Source: Physcia stellaris
Lineage: Eukaryota; Ascomycota; Lecanoromycetes; Caliciales; Physciaceae
Direction: 5' to 3'
DNA: 64,000 nt
NCBI GenBank assembly: GCA_018902385.1
Contig: JABSSW010000016.1
Span: forward strand, 558,001-622,000
Shown here: in pieces, positions 34,015-45,800 of the stretch
Position numbering within the stretch: position 1 is the first letter of the stretch
Layout: the number at the start of each line of letters is the position of its first letter
Made by a program: the position numbers and the translations under genes
Notes under the pieces: generated by a model
Database searches by the model: none
Told to the model about the DNA's origin: nothing
Seen by the model: only the letters and a program-made list of their open reading frames with translations

Positions 34015-34806
34015 AAGAAAATTGCATTTTGTCGCGGCTTCTTGGACTTCAAAAGTCACCTGGAGATGGCACCACGACAGTTGCACGTCCCACTAAAGCC
34101 ATGATGTCGACGGTCTTTGTGGCTTCCACAAAGAGTATTTCGCGCCTCAAGACGGCGTCGCAACCGTCAAATATAGAATCAGGTTAATAAGAAGGGCGCA
34201 GAAGTCCCGTATTATCATTTGACGCTACCGCACCTTTGATTTGGAGGTGTCTTGAGAGCGAGGTACCCAAATTATGACATGGCGCAGAGTCTTCAGTCTC
34301 GTCTCCTTATTACCATAAGCTTGCGCCATGCGCTCAACACTCCCAACGACTATCCTGGAAACGTGCTGCTGGACAGCGCGATTGAAATATCGCTACTGGA
34401 TCTTGTAGCTGAAACCACCCAACGAGAAGTAGCGCTCGACATTCGCTCTCCTCCCACATCTAGGAGTTATACTGACCAAGCTCTTGACGCCATCGAACCA
34501 TCTTTTGTACTTCCCAACCTGGCTTATCACCATGACATTTCTTCCGACAGGATCAGAAAGGCCTTAGTCCTGACTCCATGGCAAGATTTATCGTGCTATA
34601 GGTAGGACTGGGGCCCAATGTTCGAGAACTCAGGCCATGCCGACTTTGTCAGGTTCCCACGCAGTCACCCAGGCGGCATTTGCGCTTTACTACCCAACCA
34701 AATCGCAGAGCAGGTAGAGGTCCAGGTCAGCCTAGAGAAAGATCGAATGGATCGGCGGAAGTACGATGTGGGATTCTCGGAGTATTTCCGGCTGAAGGCT
34801 CTGTAG
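34015..34806 (+). pseudogene. BAHD-like acyltransferase (transferase family) relic
   Basis: Pieces resemble fungal acyltransferases of the trichothecene O-acetyltransferase type (Pfam Transferase). VFVASTKSISRLKTAS (about 34117-34164) matches the family segment FxFSPxxLxxLK. SFDATAPLIWRCL (about 34218-34256) matches the SxxDALTALIWR block, then RYPNYDMAQSLQSRL continues in another frame. DWGPMFENSGHADFVRFP (about 34606-34659) is the DFGWG-like region, with LLPN and VSLEKDRMDR at the end. Lesions: frame changes at about 34170-34215 and 34250, and a TAG at 34603-34605 directly before the DWG motif, in frame with both sides. The catalytic HxxxD motif was not found. It is most likely a dead secondary-metabolism gene. 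Confidence 0.65.
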
Positions 34807-35800
34807 GAAGTATTAGAATCTTCTCTCTAGGTTGTACCGCTCGAGCAGTCTGAATAATGGTTAATAGTGCTGGTGATGTAGGCAGCTGTCGGCTTGCCCG
34901 CTTAGACAATTTCTTTTGTTTCGTCTGGCGAAGCTCCACGAGGACTGAAACTAGACCCTTTCTGGTCACAAGCTAAGCGGGCCGCTGTTGCCACCACACA
35001 TTAGAGTAAGATTAACCGAAATGGGATCTTTCTCGTCTCAGGCGATCTCTCTATCTCCATCGTCTGCTTGCTTCCACTCTTCGTACAATGTCTACCTATC
35101 TGGCTTCCTTGATGCCACTTCCAGAGTCGAACATGTAGGAGAAACTCATAGCATGTTACAGTGTCCTTTGGCCAACACTCATATAACATCCATTGTCCTA
35201 AGGTGCCACAAGCTTGGACGTAAATGATATTCGGCCATTGCGGCCTTCAGTGTCTTTCTTCAAATGGAGCAGTCGCTGTGAAGCAGCTCGTTATAAGAAT
35301 TTAAAGCGGAATATCATCGATTTCCCGAGCTGCCCGAAATACACGGCGGAGTACAACAGAAGACATGGTTTACGAAGATGAGGACTTCATAAAGGTACAC
35401 CCTATGACGAGAGCCTAACTGATATTTAGGAGTGCTTGAAATGAAGCACACGTAGTTTCAATGAATCTCTTTAAGTCTAGGAATCAAGGCGTGGATCCTT
35501 GATTATGGTGTTTTCCAGATTTGGTTGCTAAATTTGTCTACATTCCTTTCGGTTTCATTTCATTGGAGCCCCTCGTCCGTTTTGTCTTTTGGTATCCGGT
35601 ACCTTCGGTGAGCTACACAAATGGAACAAAGAAGAAGCTCAAGTATTTTAAGCTAGCGCCCAACCCAAACCGTACTTCAGTCTTATGTAAGGGACCTCAG
35701 GATCTCTTTGTTTCGGCCAGCTTTGGTCAATTTCTCCTCGCCTCAATTCAATCTCCGCGCCCATAATTCTCTGCAGTCCATACCCGCTGCACTCTGCGAA
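34807..35800. other. intergenic, no gene supported
   Basis: This 1-kb interval has only short frames without family signatures. The right end precedes the phosphotransferase gene and should include its promoter. Confidence 0.4.
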
Positions 35801-37176
35801 ATGCCCTCAGCTACCTCAAAAAGCTCTAATGGCAGCGCCCACTCAGAGGGAAGCAATGCTCATTCGGAAACCTCCACCATCCAATATGATCATGAGAGCT
35901 TCGAGACGTTCCGGCTCAAAGTTGAAACGCTTTGTCGCACCTTGTGGCCCGATCCAAGGGGAGATTCGAAATTGAACGAGGTCCTGGAGGCTCGTATAAT
36001 CGAATAATCACAATTAGCATCCACCAACAGGGCCTTGAGGGACAGAAAGAGGTCATTCTCCGAATTCCACGTTTCGATGGAACAAGAATTGACCGAGAAA
36101 TTACGACATTGCGATATGTACGGCAATTCTCGGGTCTTCCTGTCGCGGAGGTGCTGGCCGTAGAATTGAACGCAGAGAATCCATTAGGAAGACCATATGT
36201 AATCCAAAATCGCATAACAGGCATCAGTCTGCAATCTGTGTATCCAAATCTAAGCCACCTTCAACAAGAGAGTATTGCAGAGCAGATTGGAATGGTGTTG
36301 GCAACGTTACTCAATATTACGAGTCCAGTTGCCGGCTTGATTGAGGAGTCGAGTGAGTTGGACAAGAAGTCCCAGAGTCCGGTCATAGATCGGAGACAGC
36401 CTCACGGAATCGTGAAGCAGATCCGTCGGCTCTTCGTCAAAATTATGAAGAGTAGTGGTGCAACCGGAAAGGTTTTAGAAGCCATTCCATCGCACGAGTA
36501 TGTCGTCCGGCCGTTCGACATAAAATCACCTTACGACGACTCCCCAGCTACGCCTTCAGACGCCATCAACTCCACAACTCCAGCAAACAGTGTCCTCCCG
36601 CTTCTAATCTCGCAATTTCAACTTTGGAAAGCCGACACACTGATCCCTGACCCCGACGACTACTCCATGGCGGAACATTACGACCGCTTGACCACCATTG
36701 CCACGGAGATGTCGCACCTTAACCTCTTGGGCGACGATGTATTCACGCTTTGCCATATGGACTTTGCACCCCGTAACATCCTTGTCTCGATCAATGATAC
36801 CGATTCATCAATTAGTATATCTGGTATTCTAGATTGGGATAGTGCATTCTTCGCTCCAAAAATCATGTCGTGCGCGCCACCTTCGTGGCTTTGGGCGTGG
36901 GTGGAGGACGAGAGTGAGGATGAAGCTACAGCTGGTGAGGAGCCTACTGCCCTAAATGCGCAAAAGGTGAAGCAGACATTCGAGAAAGCTGTCGGCGAGA
37001 ATTTCCTGAGGCATTGTTATGAGTCTTCTCATCGAATGGCGAGGAGAATAATAAGATTGGCGATCTACGGCATGCACTCTAATGAGGATCTCAAAGAGGC
37101 CGAAAAACTGTTTGATGGGTGGGCAGAGACGAAGGTGGCAATGGAAGTGGCATCAGCTAAGGCTGTTTCTCAGTAA
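35801..37176 (+). CDS. APH-family phosphotransferase, one frame break near the N-terminus
   Basis: From ATG 35801 the frame reads a Ser-rich leader and then FRLKVETLCRTLWPDPRGD. Family-like sequence continues (FEIERGPGGSYNRIITISI) in the next frame from about 35967 to the stop at 37176. A single missing T in the TT at 35965-35966 would explain the change; there is no room for an intron. The downstream part is intact over about 400 residues: ILRIPRF (lysine position replaced by Arg), the catalytic loop HMDFAPRNILV and the metal-binding ILDWDSA, followed by an acidic loop and helical C-terminus. These proteins resemble aminoglycoside phosphotransferases but their fungal substrates are unknown. 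Either a recent pseudogene or a base error in the assembly. Confidence 0.75.
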
Positions 37177-39646
37177 TTTTATATACAAAATCTGTCAGTC
37201 CACGCCGGTCAGTCCTTTTCTATGCTCATGGCGTGTCTTGCTCGTTCTGATTTCCCCTGACTGATGCTTCGCTTACCAAACAACGTTTACAATTTGGCAG
37301 CGCTCCTCCGAGCGCAACGGTAAGTGCTATTCATTCTGCACCTGGGGGCGTCCCTTGCCTCTGTCCTCCCGCCTAGGAGGCCGCAACCGGGCAAAAATCA
37401 TAAAGAACAAAGGTTCGAGCTTATGTATATTCAATGGGACTCACCATCATGGGTGTCGACCTTGAACTCGGCACGGAAGAGTTCAATTAATCGAAAGGTC
37501 TCCATAAACAGCTGTATATCTAGAATCTGGAGCTAAAAGATATGCCGCACGTAGGTTCTAGAACAACGCATCACTGTCCAGGCAAGCGGCAGGGAAATTG
37601 CCGGTACGACTACAAGAAGAGGTACTGCACCAAACACCAGACTATATGTCCTCTCCACCCCAAGTGGGCTTATCTAATCAGTGAGGGTTGTAGTGGGTGT
37701 AGGGACAAGTAAGTTTGGCAGTGTAAAGGACGATCGATACAGATGTGATAAAGCTGATTTCGGAAAACAGGGCCAGATATGATGAGAAACGAAGAAAACA
37801 ATAGGTGTACCCAAAGACCATATGCTAGATCTGTTACATGAGTAAAATAGAGCACGGTCTGCCGATCTCAGGGGGAAGAACTTGATGTGATCCATCAAGG
37901 GCCCTAGGAAGAGACTTTGGAGAAACCGACGCTCAATCCAATCTGAGGTTCTGTTTGCTTGACTGGTTAGATCGTTGCTTTCGTATTTCCTCATTATATA
38001 TGTGATGGCTTGGTGATATTCCATTAAACACTAGCAGGACCATAAACCTTCTTTAACACCTAGATTATCTCAACGTCTCTGCTAAAATGGGTGGCTATAC
38101 CTTTTGGCTATTACGATAGTCAAGATGCAATCATATATATGCTTCATTTGCGAAGATAGTACTAGAATTACTGCTTTCTCAGGTATTTGCATATTAATAC
38201 TTCGTTTGGACCCCCATATACTTCGTATTGCGTACTGACATTTATAATCTAGGTGATTCGGATGAACATCAATGACCAAGGGGTTCAAGAGATGGGAGAT
38301 CATGTGATTATCCTAAAACACCGAGGCGCAATATTTAGCCAATCAGATGCTGTGCAGCCCGCTTGGCACTGTAAAGATCGGCTCTTCGGGCCGTCTGTCC
38401 TGATTCAAACTTCTTTGATCCATCTCATACAGTAGCTCTTGCAGAGCTGAAACCTTCAATACTTAAAACTTCCGACGTTACATTTGAACTCCAATACGAT
38501 AACTTCGGCTAGTTCTATATCGCGAAGCTCAACGTTCTTGCTCGTGTAGTCATGTCTTACAGAAAGGATTCAAGATTTTGCAATATCGACAATCTCAGAT
38601 CGAATTCTTTGAGAAATTCTGTTGTCTTCCAGAGCATCACCGGACATGACAGGTTTCGGCCGACAAAGTGTAGCATGACGGACACATTGTTGTCGATGAC
38701 CGTGAATGGCGTCTTCTTCTCGAAGACCCGCTTTGAAGGAACTGACCTTGAAAAACGTCCAATTGATGCCTGGGCCACGGAAGGATCCACTCGATGAGCT
38801 TGAACATCGTTCGACCAAGCTTATGCATCCAGGTTGGTCTATCTGACTATGTCCCAATTTCTACCTTCTCCTTCGTTATTCATGACATGAGAGTCATACG
38901 GAGAGTGAGCGATGGGCTCAATAATGTGTCCGCCAACACTCCAAGAACGTTGATACTACCTACAGCTAAACAATGACGACCGAGACATATAAGTGGAAGT
39001 TCTATCAGGTCTGTGACGTGCAGTGTGCTCAATAGCTCGCTCAACAAAGACGCTTTAAACTACTCAATTAAAATTTACATCGCGATTTCGGCACTCAACA
39101 TCAGGCTCTAGATTCTCACTCATCCATAAGACTCCGAGTGGCTTACCAATTCAACATACAAGCTCGAAATGCAATTTCCACCTTCTAAGCTCGTTGCACT
39201 GTTGTTACAGTGCGCTACTACATGAGTGAAAAAATATATGAGAACACCGAGGGCACAGTTGCAAGTTCTTCCACATCAGAAGGAGGTATACATGTCTGCT
39301 ACATCCGGCCGTGATGGTTGTATGACGCTATAAGTGAGATTCATCTTGTTCCGAACTCGATGTGATGGGGATCACGCTTCACGGTATATTACATTCTATC
39401 ACAACACGTCTACCAGCGTGACTTTAACAGTGGATTTTGTGAATGGACCGCTACACCTAAAGGGTATTTCAACACAAAGCAACATTCAATGCTATTTTAT
39501 TGCGAATTGCCATCAACAAGTCTCTAAACTCACGACAGCACATTGTCATTTTCAACCCCCAGCTCTTAGCATTCTTATTCAACATCTCGAAACAAGAACG
39601 AGATAAGCGTCTTTAATCTCAATCTACGAATGGTGTCTCAGCGGCC
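37177..39646. other. large gene-poor interval, AT-rich
   Basis: About 2.5 kb with no recognised gene. Overlapping frames of 60-95 codons at 38550-38860 occur on both strands and show no domain. Composition is more AT-rich than in the housekeeping blocks. This may be decayed coding or repeat sequence, which I cannot assign. Confidence 0.4.
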
Positions 39647-41540
39647 ATGGAATTGCCGAACGAGGTTAGAGACACTATAATTGCATTCGTGTGTATCAAT
39701 CTTACCTGACCGTAAGGTATCTGCTAATTTATGCTATAGCTGCATGATCGACGAGACATTCTTAGCCTAAGTCGCACAGACAGAAGATGGAGCAGCTCTG
39801 CACTTCGCAATCTCTATGCAAACATGAAATTGACTATTTCCTACAATTGCGAGAACTTGATCAGGCTTGAAAATACTTTGGCTACTTCAGGCGTGAACTT
39901 CTTGTTCACTACGCGCTTAGCTATCCTCCCAGAGCATCTGTCGCCTGAGCTTTACATTCCTACAATATCCACTCTGGGAGAGCAGTATGTTTACGATACG
40001 GCGTTGCGGCAGAGCTGTGTTTATCAGCCTGATAATGACAGTCTAAATATGCTCACACGTGTATTGCTTGGGAAGATACCGAAGAACCAGCTGAGATCCT
40101 TTGAGTATGTCCAACTTTTCCAAATTTATATCATAGACTGACCCTAATTTATTAGGTGGGCTCATAACTATGCAATAGAACCTAGGACATTTACAAAGCT
40201 TGTCCAATGCCATGAGGACAGTCTTCAGCGGCTATACATCACAAGTCGAAACGGCTGTTGGGAAGAGATTGTTCCTGTAGCTGGTCTCCAAACCTTGTCC
40301 GTCGACTCCTGGTTTTCAAACTCATTCGAGGCTCGATTGGTGGCGAAAAATAGAGTGACTTTGCGGGATCTCACAATTAGCCTTGAGAGCTTTCTTATCG
40401 ACAACATCGTGTACAGTGATCGATTCAACTCTAGAGAACACATTGTGACTTCTTTCCGCTTCTGCAAAAGACTATCTGAGTACGCGGACCCGACCGATTA
40501 TTTAATTCCAGTCCTCAACCTCGAAAAACTTAAGATAAAAGGCCTAGATCTCAGGATATTACCGAATTTTGCATTCCAGCCTTTAACGGATCTTGCTGGC
40601 CTCAAATCACTCACATTTGAATCCTGTTGTGGCTTGAGCGATGCCTTGCGTCAGATGGCCTGGAAGTTTGGTGACACAATAATCAACAACCTGCCAAACC
40701 TTTCGTCGCTGACTGTCCGTCATGAACAAGAACAATCCGAAGGTCCACAATCTGCATGGAGTTTGCGGCATTTCCTCTGCAACTTAACGCCACTGAAAAC
40801 ACTTCGCGTTTTACTATCTGGTCGAGAATACTATTTCGGGAATTTGAGGGATATTTTGAAAGTCCATGGAGCCACATTACAAACGCTCGTCTGGGACGAG
40901 CGACAATGTCAACGGCTCACTCTCGATAATAACCCTTTAGTTATCAGAAGCGACGCTGGGAGACTACCGGTTATCGTAGAGTTCTGCCCAAACCTTATCG
41001 AACTTGGAATCCCAATACGGTGGGACGATGGACCTGACGTTCCGGTAGAAGGGCACAAAGTACACGTACGTATTCTTAGACCCTACGCCCCAATACTCCA
41101 AAGCTGACGCTATTTAGATTTTCGGACTTCTGCAACACTTGCCGCGTTTACGAACCCTCAACATCCGCAACTCGCCATCCATGGTATTCAGTCCAATCAC
41201 AGAAATGCTATTACCAATAAGCGCAACGCTCCGTACTCTGGCAGACGATTTCGTCCTACATGCCACCAGGGCGCAGATACTAAGCGGTAGTCCTCCGCAG
41301 CTTCGAGTTATCGGGCTTGGGGCCCTCACCCACCGCGATGTCTGGGACGGTAGCGTCGTATACGGTGCCACCGGGCTTGACGACCTGCTCCGGTTGCGCG
41401 TGTGGGCGATTGACTATCCCAAAAACGCGCGAGGAATTCCAACGCCGCTCTTGACGCTGGTTGCTAATGGGTATCCAGGGAATGTTGGGAAAGAAATTTC
41501 GGAGCATATGAGTATCTTCGAGCCTTACTGGTTGAGCTGA
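39647..41540 (+). CDS. F-box protein with LRR-like C-terminal region
   Basis: Exons 39647-39688, 39740-40104, 40156-41065 and 41118-41540 join in phase to 579 residues, with GTGTGT, GTATGT and GTACGT donors. The first junction yields MELPNEVRDTIIAFLHDR, then RDILSLSRTDRRW: an F-box. The rest has repeated blocks of LxxLxxLxL type, for example LAGLKSLTFESC, LPNLSSLTVRH, LKTLRVLL and LPRLRTLNIRN, consistent with irregular leucine-rich repeats used for substrate capture in SCF ubiquitin ligases. Substrate unknown. Its last codons lie in a segment that is duplicated just downstream. It sits between the gene-poor interval and the conserved BCK1 gene. Confidence 0.75.
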
Positions 41541-41607
41541 AGGAAAGGCCCAGGGGATTTTGGGAAATGATAACTCTGAGGATATGAGTATCTTCGAGCC
41601 TTTTACC
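41474..41607. repeat. diverged direct duplication of the F-box gene 3' end
   Basis: The segment from about 41474 to 41528 (CCAGGGAATGTTGGGAAA ... ATGAGTATCTTCGAGCC) is repeated at about 41550-41605 with substitutions. The shared core ATATGAGTATCTTCGAGCCTT occurs at about 41506 and 41582. The first copy codes the end of the protein (MSIFEPYWLS); the second lies after the stop. Confidence 0.75.
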
Positions 41608-42822
41608 GGCCGGCCTGATGGAAACATGAAAGACTTGCAGTGGGGAAGGGGTGTGTCACTCCCCAGGAATCGCATCAATGGGAAATAAGAAGGCTTTACC
41701 TATGTCAAAAAGCCATGAGAGATAAAAAATCCAGAGTCTCGCTTCGTCTTCCTGGGGGGGTAAGGATGACTTCTATTCTCCCCTCTTCTTTGTATCCCGT
41801 TCACACACTCCTGGCTTTCAGCCTCCTTCGGCGTTTTTCCCCATACAGCATGCATCTTGTAGGAATCCAGTATTTACACTCTCCTCCATCGCCAAAAATT
41901 TCGACATGAAACTTTGCGCGACTTTGCGATTGTATTTTACAAATAAATTCTTACCGTCGTCAAAAACCAGTAGCCAACAGCTCGCCACTTCTTTTCCTCT
42001 CTCCCACCAACCAACACTCCCCACCACTCCCCCCCCAAAAAATCAAAAGAACCAACCAACCCCCCTCGCTTCCCCCATCCCCTCCTCAACCTCATCACAC
42101 CGTCCCCAAAAATAAACCCTAAAACCAGCCAAGCAGTTATCCATGCATCCAGGTATATCATAGCGCGAATCTACGGCATAGTCATTGAAGTCCAGTGAAG
42201 CCTCTGAATACCCGAGGTCTGCGGATAGATGGTATAATGGACAGGACGGGTCACTGGTAAGCATTGTCTCCGCGCAAGATCCGCCGAACTGGGGCAGTAC
42301 GGGAAGGATAGTCGGGTCTCTAACTTTTCTATTTCTTGAAAGTTGCTGGCGGGGGGCGGGGGTTTATATAGGAAGGAGGTCAGTTGTCCCAGACTATCTC
42401 TCTCTCTCTGACTCCACCCTCCCCTCAGACGGTATATAAACCAGTACAAGAAAAGGAGCGAGCGACGATCAAAACCGCGTACCAGATCAGCGAACATAAA
42501 TCGAAGAACCGTGTATATATGTATTAATTAGCGCATCGATCTATTAAATTATCTCTCTATCCAGAGAGTGTGTATGCAATCACGACATCCTCGCCATCCC
42601 TCGCTACATGGTATCATACCGCAGGTAAACCAGAAAGAGAGAGACAGAAAAAACCAAGACAAAAAAGGACGTAGAAGAAATAAAAGTACAAACGCTATCA
42701 TCCAATTCGTAACTCATGACTTCCCCCCCATCCAAATTGTTCAACGCCGATTCGTGTGTTTCTTTAGTCCAAGCATACACGCCCGTGATCCCTCCGTCCC
42801 ATCCATACCTCCTCAACAACGA
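41541..42822. other. intergenic between convergent genes
   Basis: The interval lies between the 3' ends of the F-box gene and BCK1. It contains C-rich (about 42000-42115) and G-rich (about 42340-42365) tracts and a TCTCTCTC run near 42398. No gene is supported. Confidence 0.4.
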
Positions 42823-45800
42823 CTACGACCCCTGCCCCGAATACTGCACGCTCTCCTTCATATCCTTAATCCGGGCATGCAGCTCCGTGTCCAAGAAGTT
42901 ATAATACGGATCCGCCCTACAGAAGGGATCCTGCCGGAGCAGCGTCTCCGCCGTCGGCCTCTCACTCGGATCGATCGTAAAGCAATTGAGCATGAAATTG
43001 ATCGCATTCGGGCTCACCGTCTCAGAAACGTCATCCGGGATCGGCGGCGCCTGATTCAGGCTCCCGAGCTTGTAGATCGCGCCGATGGCTTCCTCCTTGG
43101 ACCAGGGGCGGCGGCCGGCGAGCATTTCGAGGACGACGCAGCCGAGGGACCAGATGTCGACTTTGGCGCTGTAGCCTTGGCCTTGGGAGCGGATGACTTC
43201 GGGCGCCATCCAGAAGACGGAGCCTTGCATGCTGTTGGTGACGTCGTTGCCGTAGATGTTGTCGGTTTTCTTGGAGATGCCGAAGTCGGAGATCTTGCAG
43301 GTGCCGTCCGTGTCGAGGAGGATGTTGTCCGCTTTGAGATCGCGGTGCAGGACGCCTTCGCGGTGGAGGTAGGCGAGACCGTCGAGGGTCTGGCGTGTCA
43401 TGCTGCTCACGAGACCTTCGTCGAATTTGCCGTGTTTGCGCAGACAGCTGCCGATGCTACCTCCGGGTATGTATTCGAGGAAGATGGAGATGGAGAATTC
43501 TTTCTTTTCGCAGCCGAGGTATTGTACGATATTTGGGTGTTCTAGGTGCTGCATTGTGTCGATTTCTTGATCGAGCGCTGCGACCATCTCCTTCATCTTG
43601 TCTTTGTCAGAACCTGCGAGCTTCTGATTGACTTCCACTTGCTTGACAGCCAGGAGATCACCCGTTGTCAAGTTCATACCCAGATAGACTCTACCGTAGC
43701 TACCTTTGCCGATGAGTTGACCTCGTGCGATCTGGAATGAGTTTTGGCCCATTGGCATGTCAGGCGGGACAGCTTCGATCAAGCTGACACGGTGATTCCG
43801 GCCAGGCTTGATTTGGACAATGTTTGCACCAAACATCTTCGTGCTCTTACGTCGCCCTAACTCAACGGCACCAGATCTGGAAGCTGAGGCTGACGGAGCC
43901 GCACTTCTTCTCTTTGACCCATCATGCGCCTCCCTAGCCACCTCGCGGATTGACTTCATCCTACCCAGACCTCCAGATTTGCGCATACTTCTTTGAGCTA
44001 CCGAATTCTGCAACGTCGCTCGACCCTTGAACGTCGACTCCTCAGAACCCAGTGTTTCTCCCTCTTCAGCGATAGGCTCCTCCGCGATTGAAGCCGGCCG
44101 AGGCGGCCTGTCATACAAAGACGAACGGATAAAACGTTGAGCATGGGTCTGAGGACCTGCAGTGGTGATAGGACCGCCCTGCTGGTCTGGCGCAGGAGAG
44201 ACTGGAGACTCAACTAAGTCTTCGAGTACGGGTTGGTCAAGGTCGAGATTCGGGAAAAAGGTATCAAGATTCTTGATCAGGTCCTCCGCAGGTGGTCGAT
44301 TAGCCCAGGTATCATCTCTTGCGAACGACTGACGACGCATGAGTTTTGCGGCAGCATCATCAGAGTGGGCTGATCCATTCTGGGGACTGGAATCAATCAT
44401 TGATCGATCGCCTTGGTAAATAGGATGGCCGTCTTCATCAAGCTCCACTGTGTCAAGTGATTGAAGGGTAGAATTACTCGTCGAGGTTTCTGGTGTTATG
44501 AACTGTACGGATCGTCCTTTCTTCCGACGCGTCGAAGCATCAGTATCCACACTCAGCGTTGGTCTTCGTTGGACAGCGGCATCGTCGCTAACGTCCAAAT
44601 TGCCATTCGATGACTTCGGGGAGACACCCTTGGCCAAGGGTACTGCGAATAGGCCGTCGTCGGAGTCATCGTCCGAGTCTTGATTTGCTTGGGCTTTATT
44701 CGCAAAGGTAATCTCGCTCTCTTTGAAGGTAAAGGCTGGGCCATAAGACCGACGAGATATGACAGAAGCTTTGCGGGTTGGCGGTGCTTCCGTTCCTGGG
44801 CTGATAGCAGGAGATGGACCTCTTCGAAGTTTCTCGATGGAAGGATTGTTTGGCATTTTGATGGACAGATCCGGTTTGCGGAGGTTGGTGTCTTCAGACA
44901 AACCTTCCTCATAGTCAGGTATTTTGAACAACATATTGTTTTTCCCATAGGTGAAGCCTGGACTTCGGGGAGACCCACCTGGGCTGTTCCTTCTGGCTCC
45001 AAAATCGACTGTTTGCATCGAACGAACCGGTTTCGATTGCGACTCAGCTTCCTCGGCCAACTCTTTAGCTGCTCCGACACCAGAAACGGCACTTGCCAAG
45101 GCACCCGCATTCGCCAATGCTTGACCAACGCCAGCGCTCACTGATGGCGTAGGAGCAACTGCTTTTCTTCGCCCACGGTCGACTGTCTCTTCCGCGATAG
45201 ATTCGCCAAGGGACATCCGTTTGTCCGTTCCTTGTCCAACGACTGACCGGCGTACTCGGTCACCTGCTTTCTTTGTCAACGAGTTCGCTTTCGTGAGCGT
45301 GTTGGACTCTAATGGAACAGGAGGAGGTTTCCGCATCGGTACCAGAAGAGGTTCAAGCTTTTTGTCCTCGTAAGGAGAGGTCCGTGGAGCATCGAAATCG
45401 ATGACACCATCGCGCTTAATACTTCCCGTACCAGAGTCCACCGGTGACAGATCTCTCCTTACAGCTACTAGTCGATCCTGTTGCAAATCCCTTTGCTTTG
45501 TGTTATTGTCACTTTGAAGCCGTTCATTGAGGTACTCTAGCCAAGCAGCTTCGGATAGTGTTCCGTTCTCATGAGCGGCCTTGAGTACTTTGTATCGCTC
45601 ACTTCCTCCGTCAGTTGTTGGGGTTTCCGCGAATGTGGTTCCTTCCAGATCCAAGAAGGACGGAGAGCGACCTCCTCGGTCAGTGGCACTGTTAGCTTTG
45701 AGGGTCGCTTGTCGCGAACTCATTGGCGGCGATTTTGAGCGTACTTGGTCGTTAGACTCTGACCGCCTGTGACGAGTATCGTCGACAGGCTTACGTGGAG

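Noticed and set aside
38552-38860. overlapping 60-95 codon frames on both strands
   Set aside because: No motif or splice support; cannot be assigned to any family.
42568-43545. 325-codon plus-strand open frame
   Set aside because: It lies antisense to the highly conserved kinase domain of BCK1; Arg/Pro-rich composition is a codon-bias shadow.
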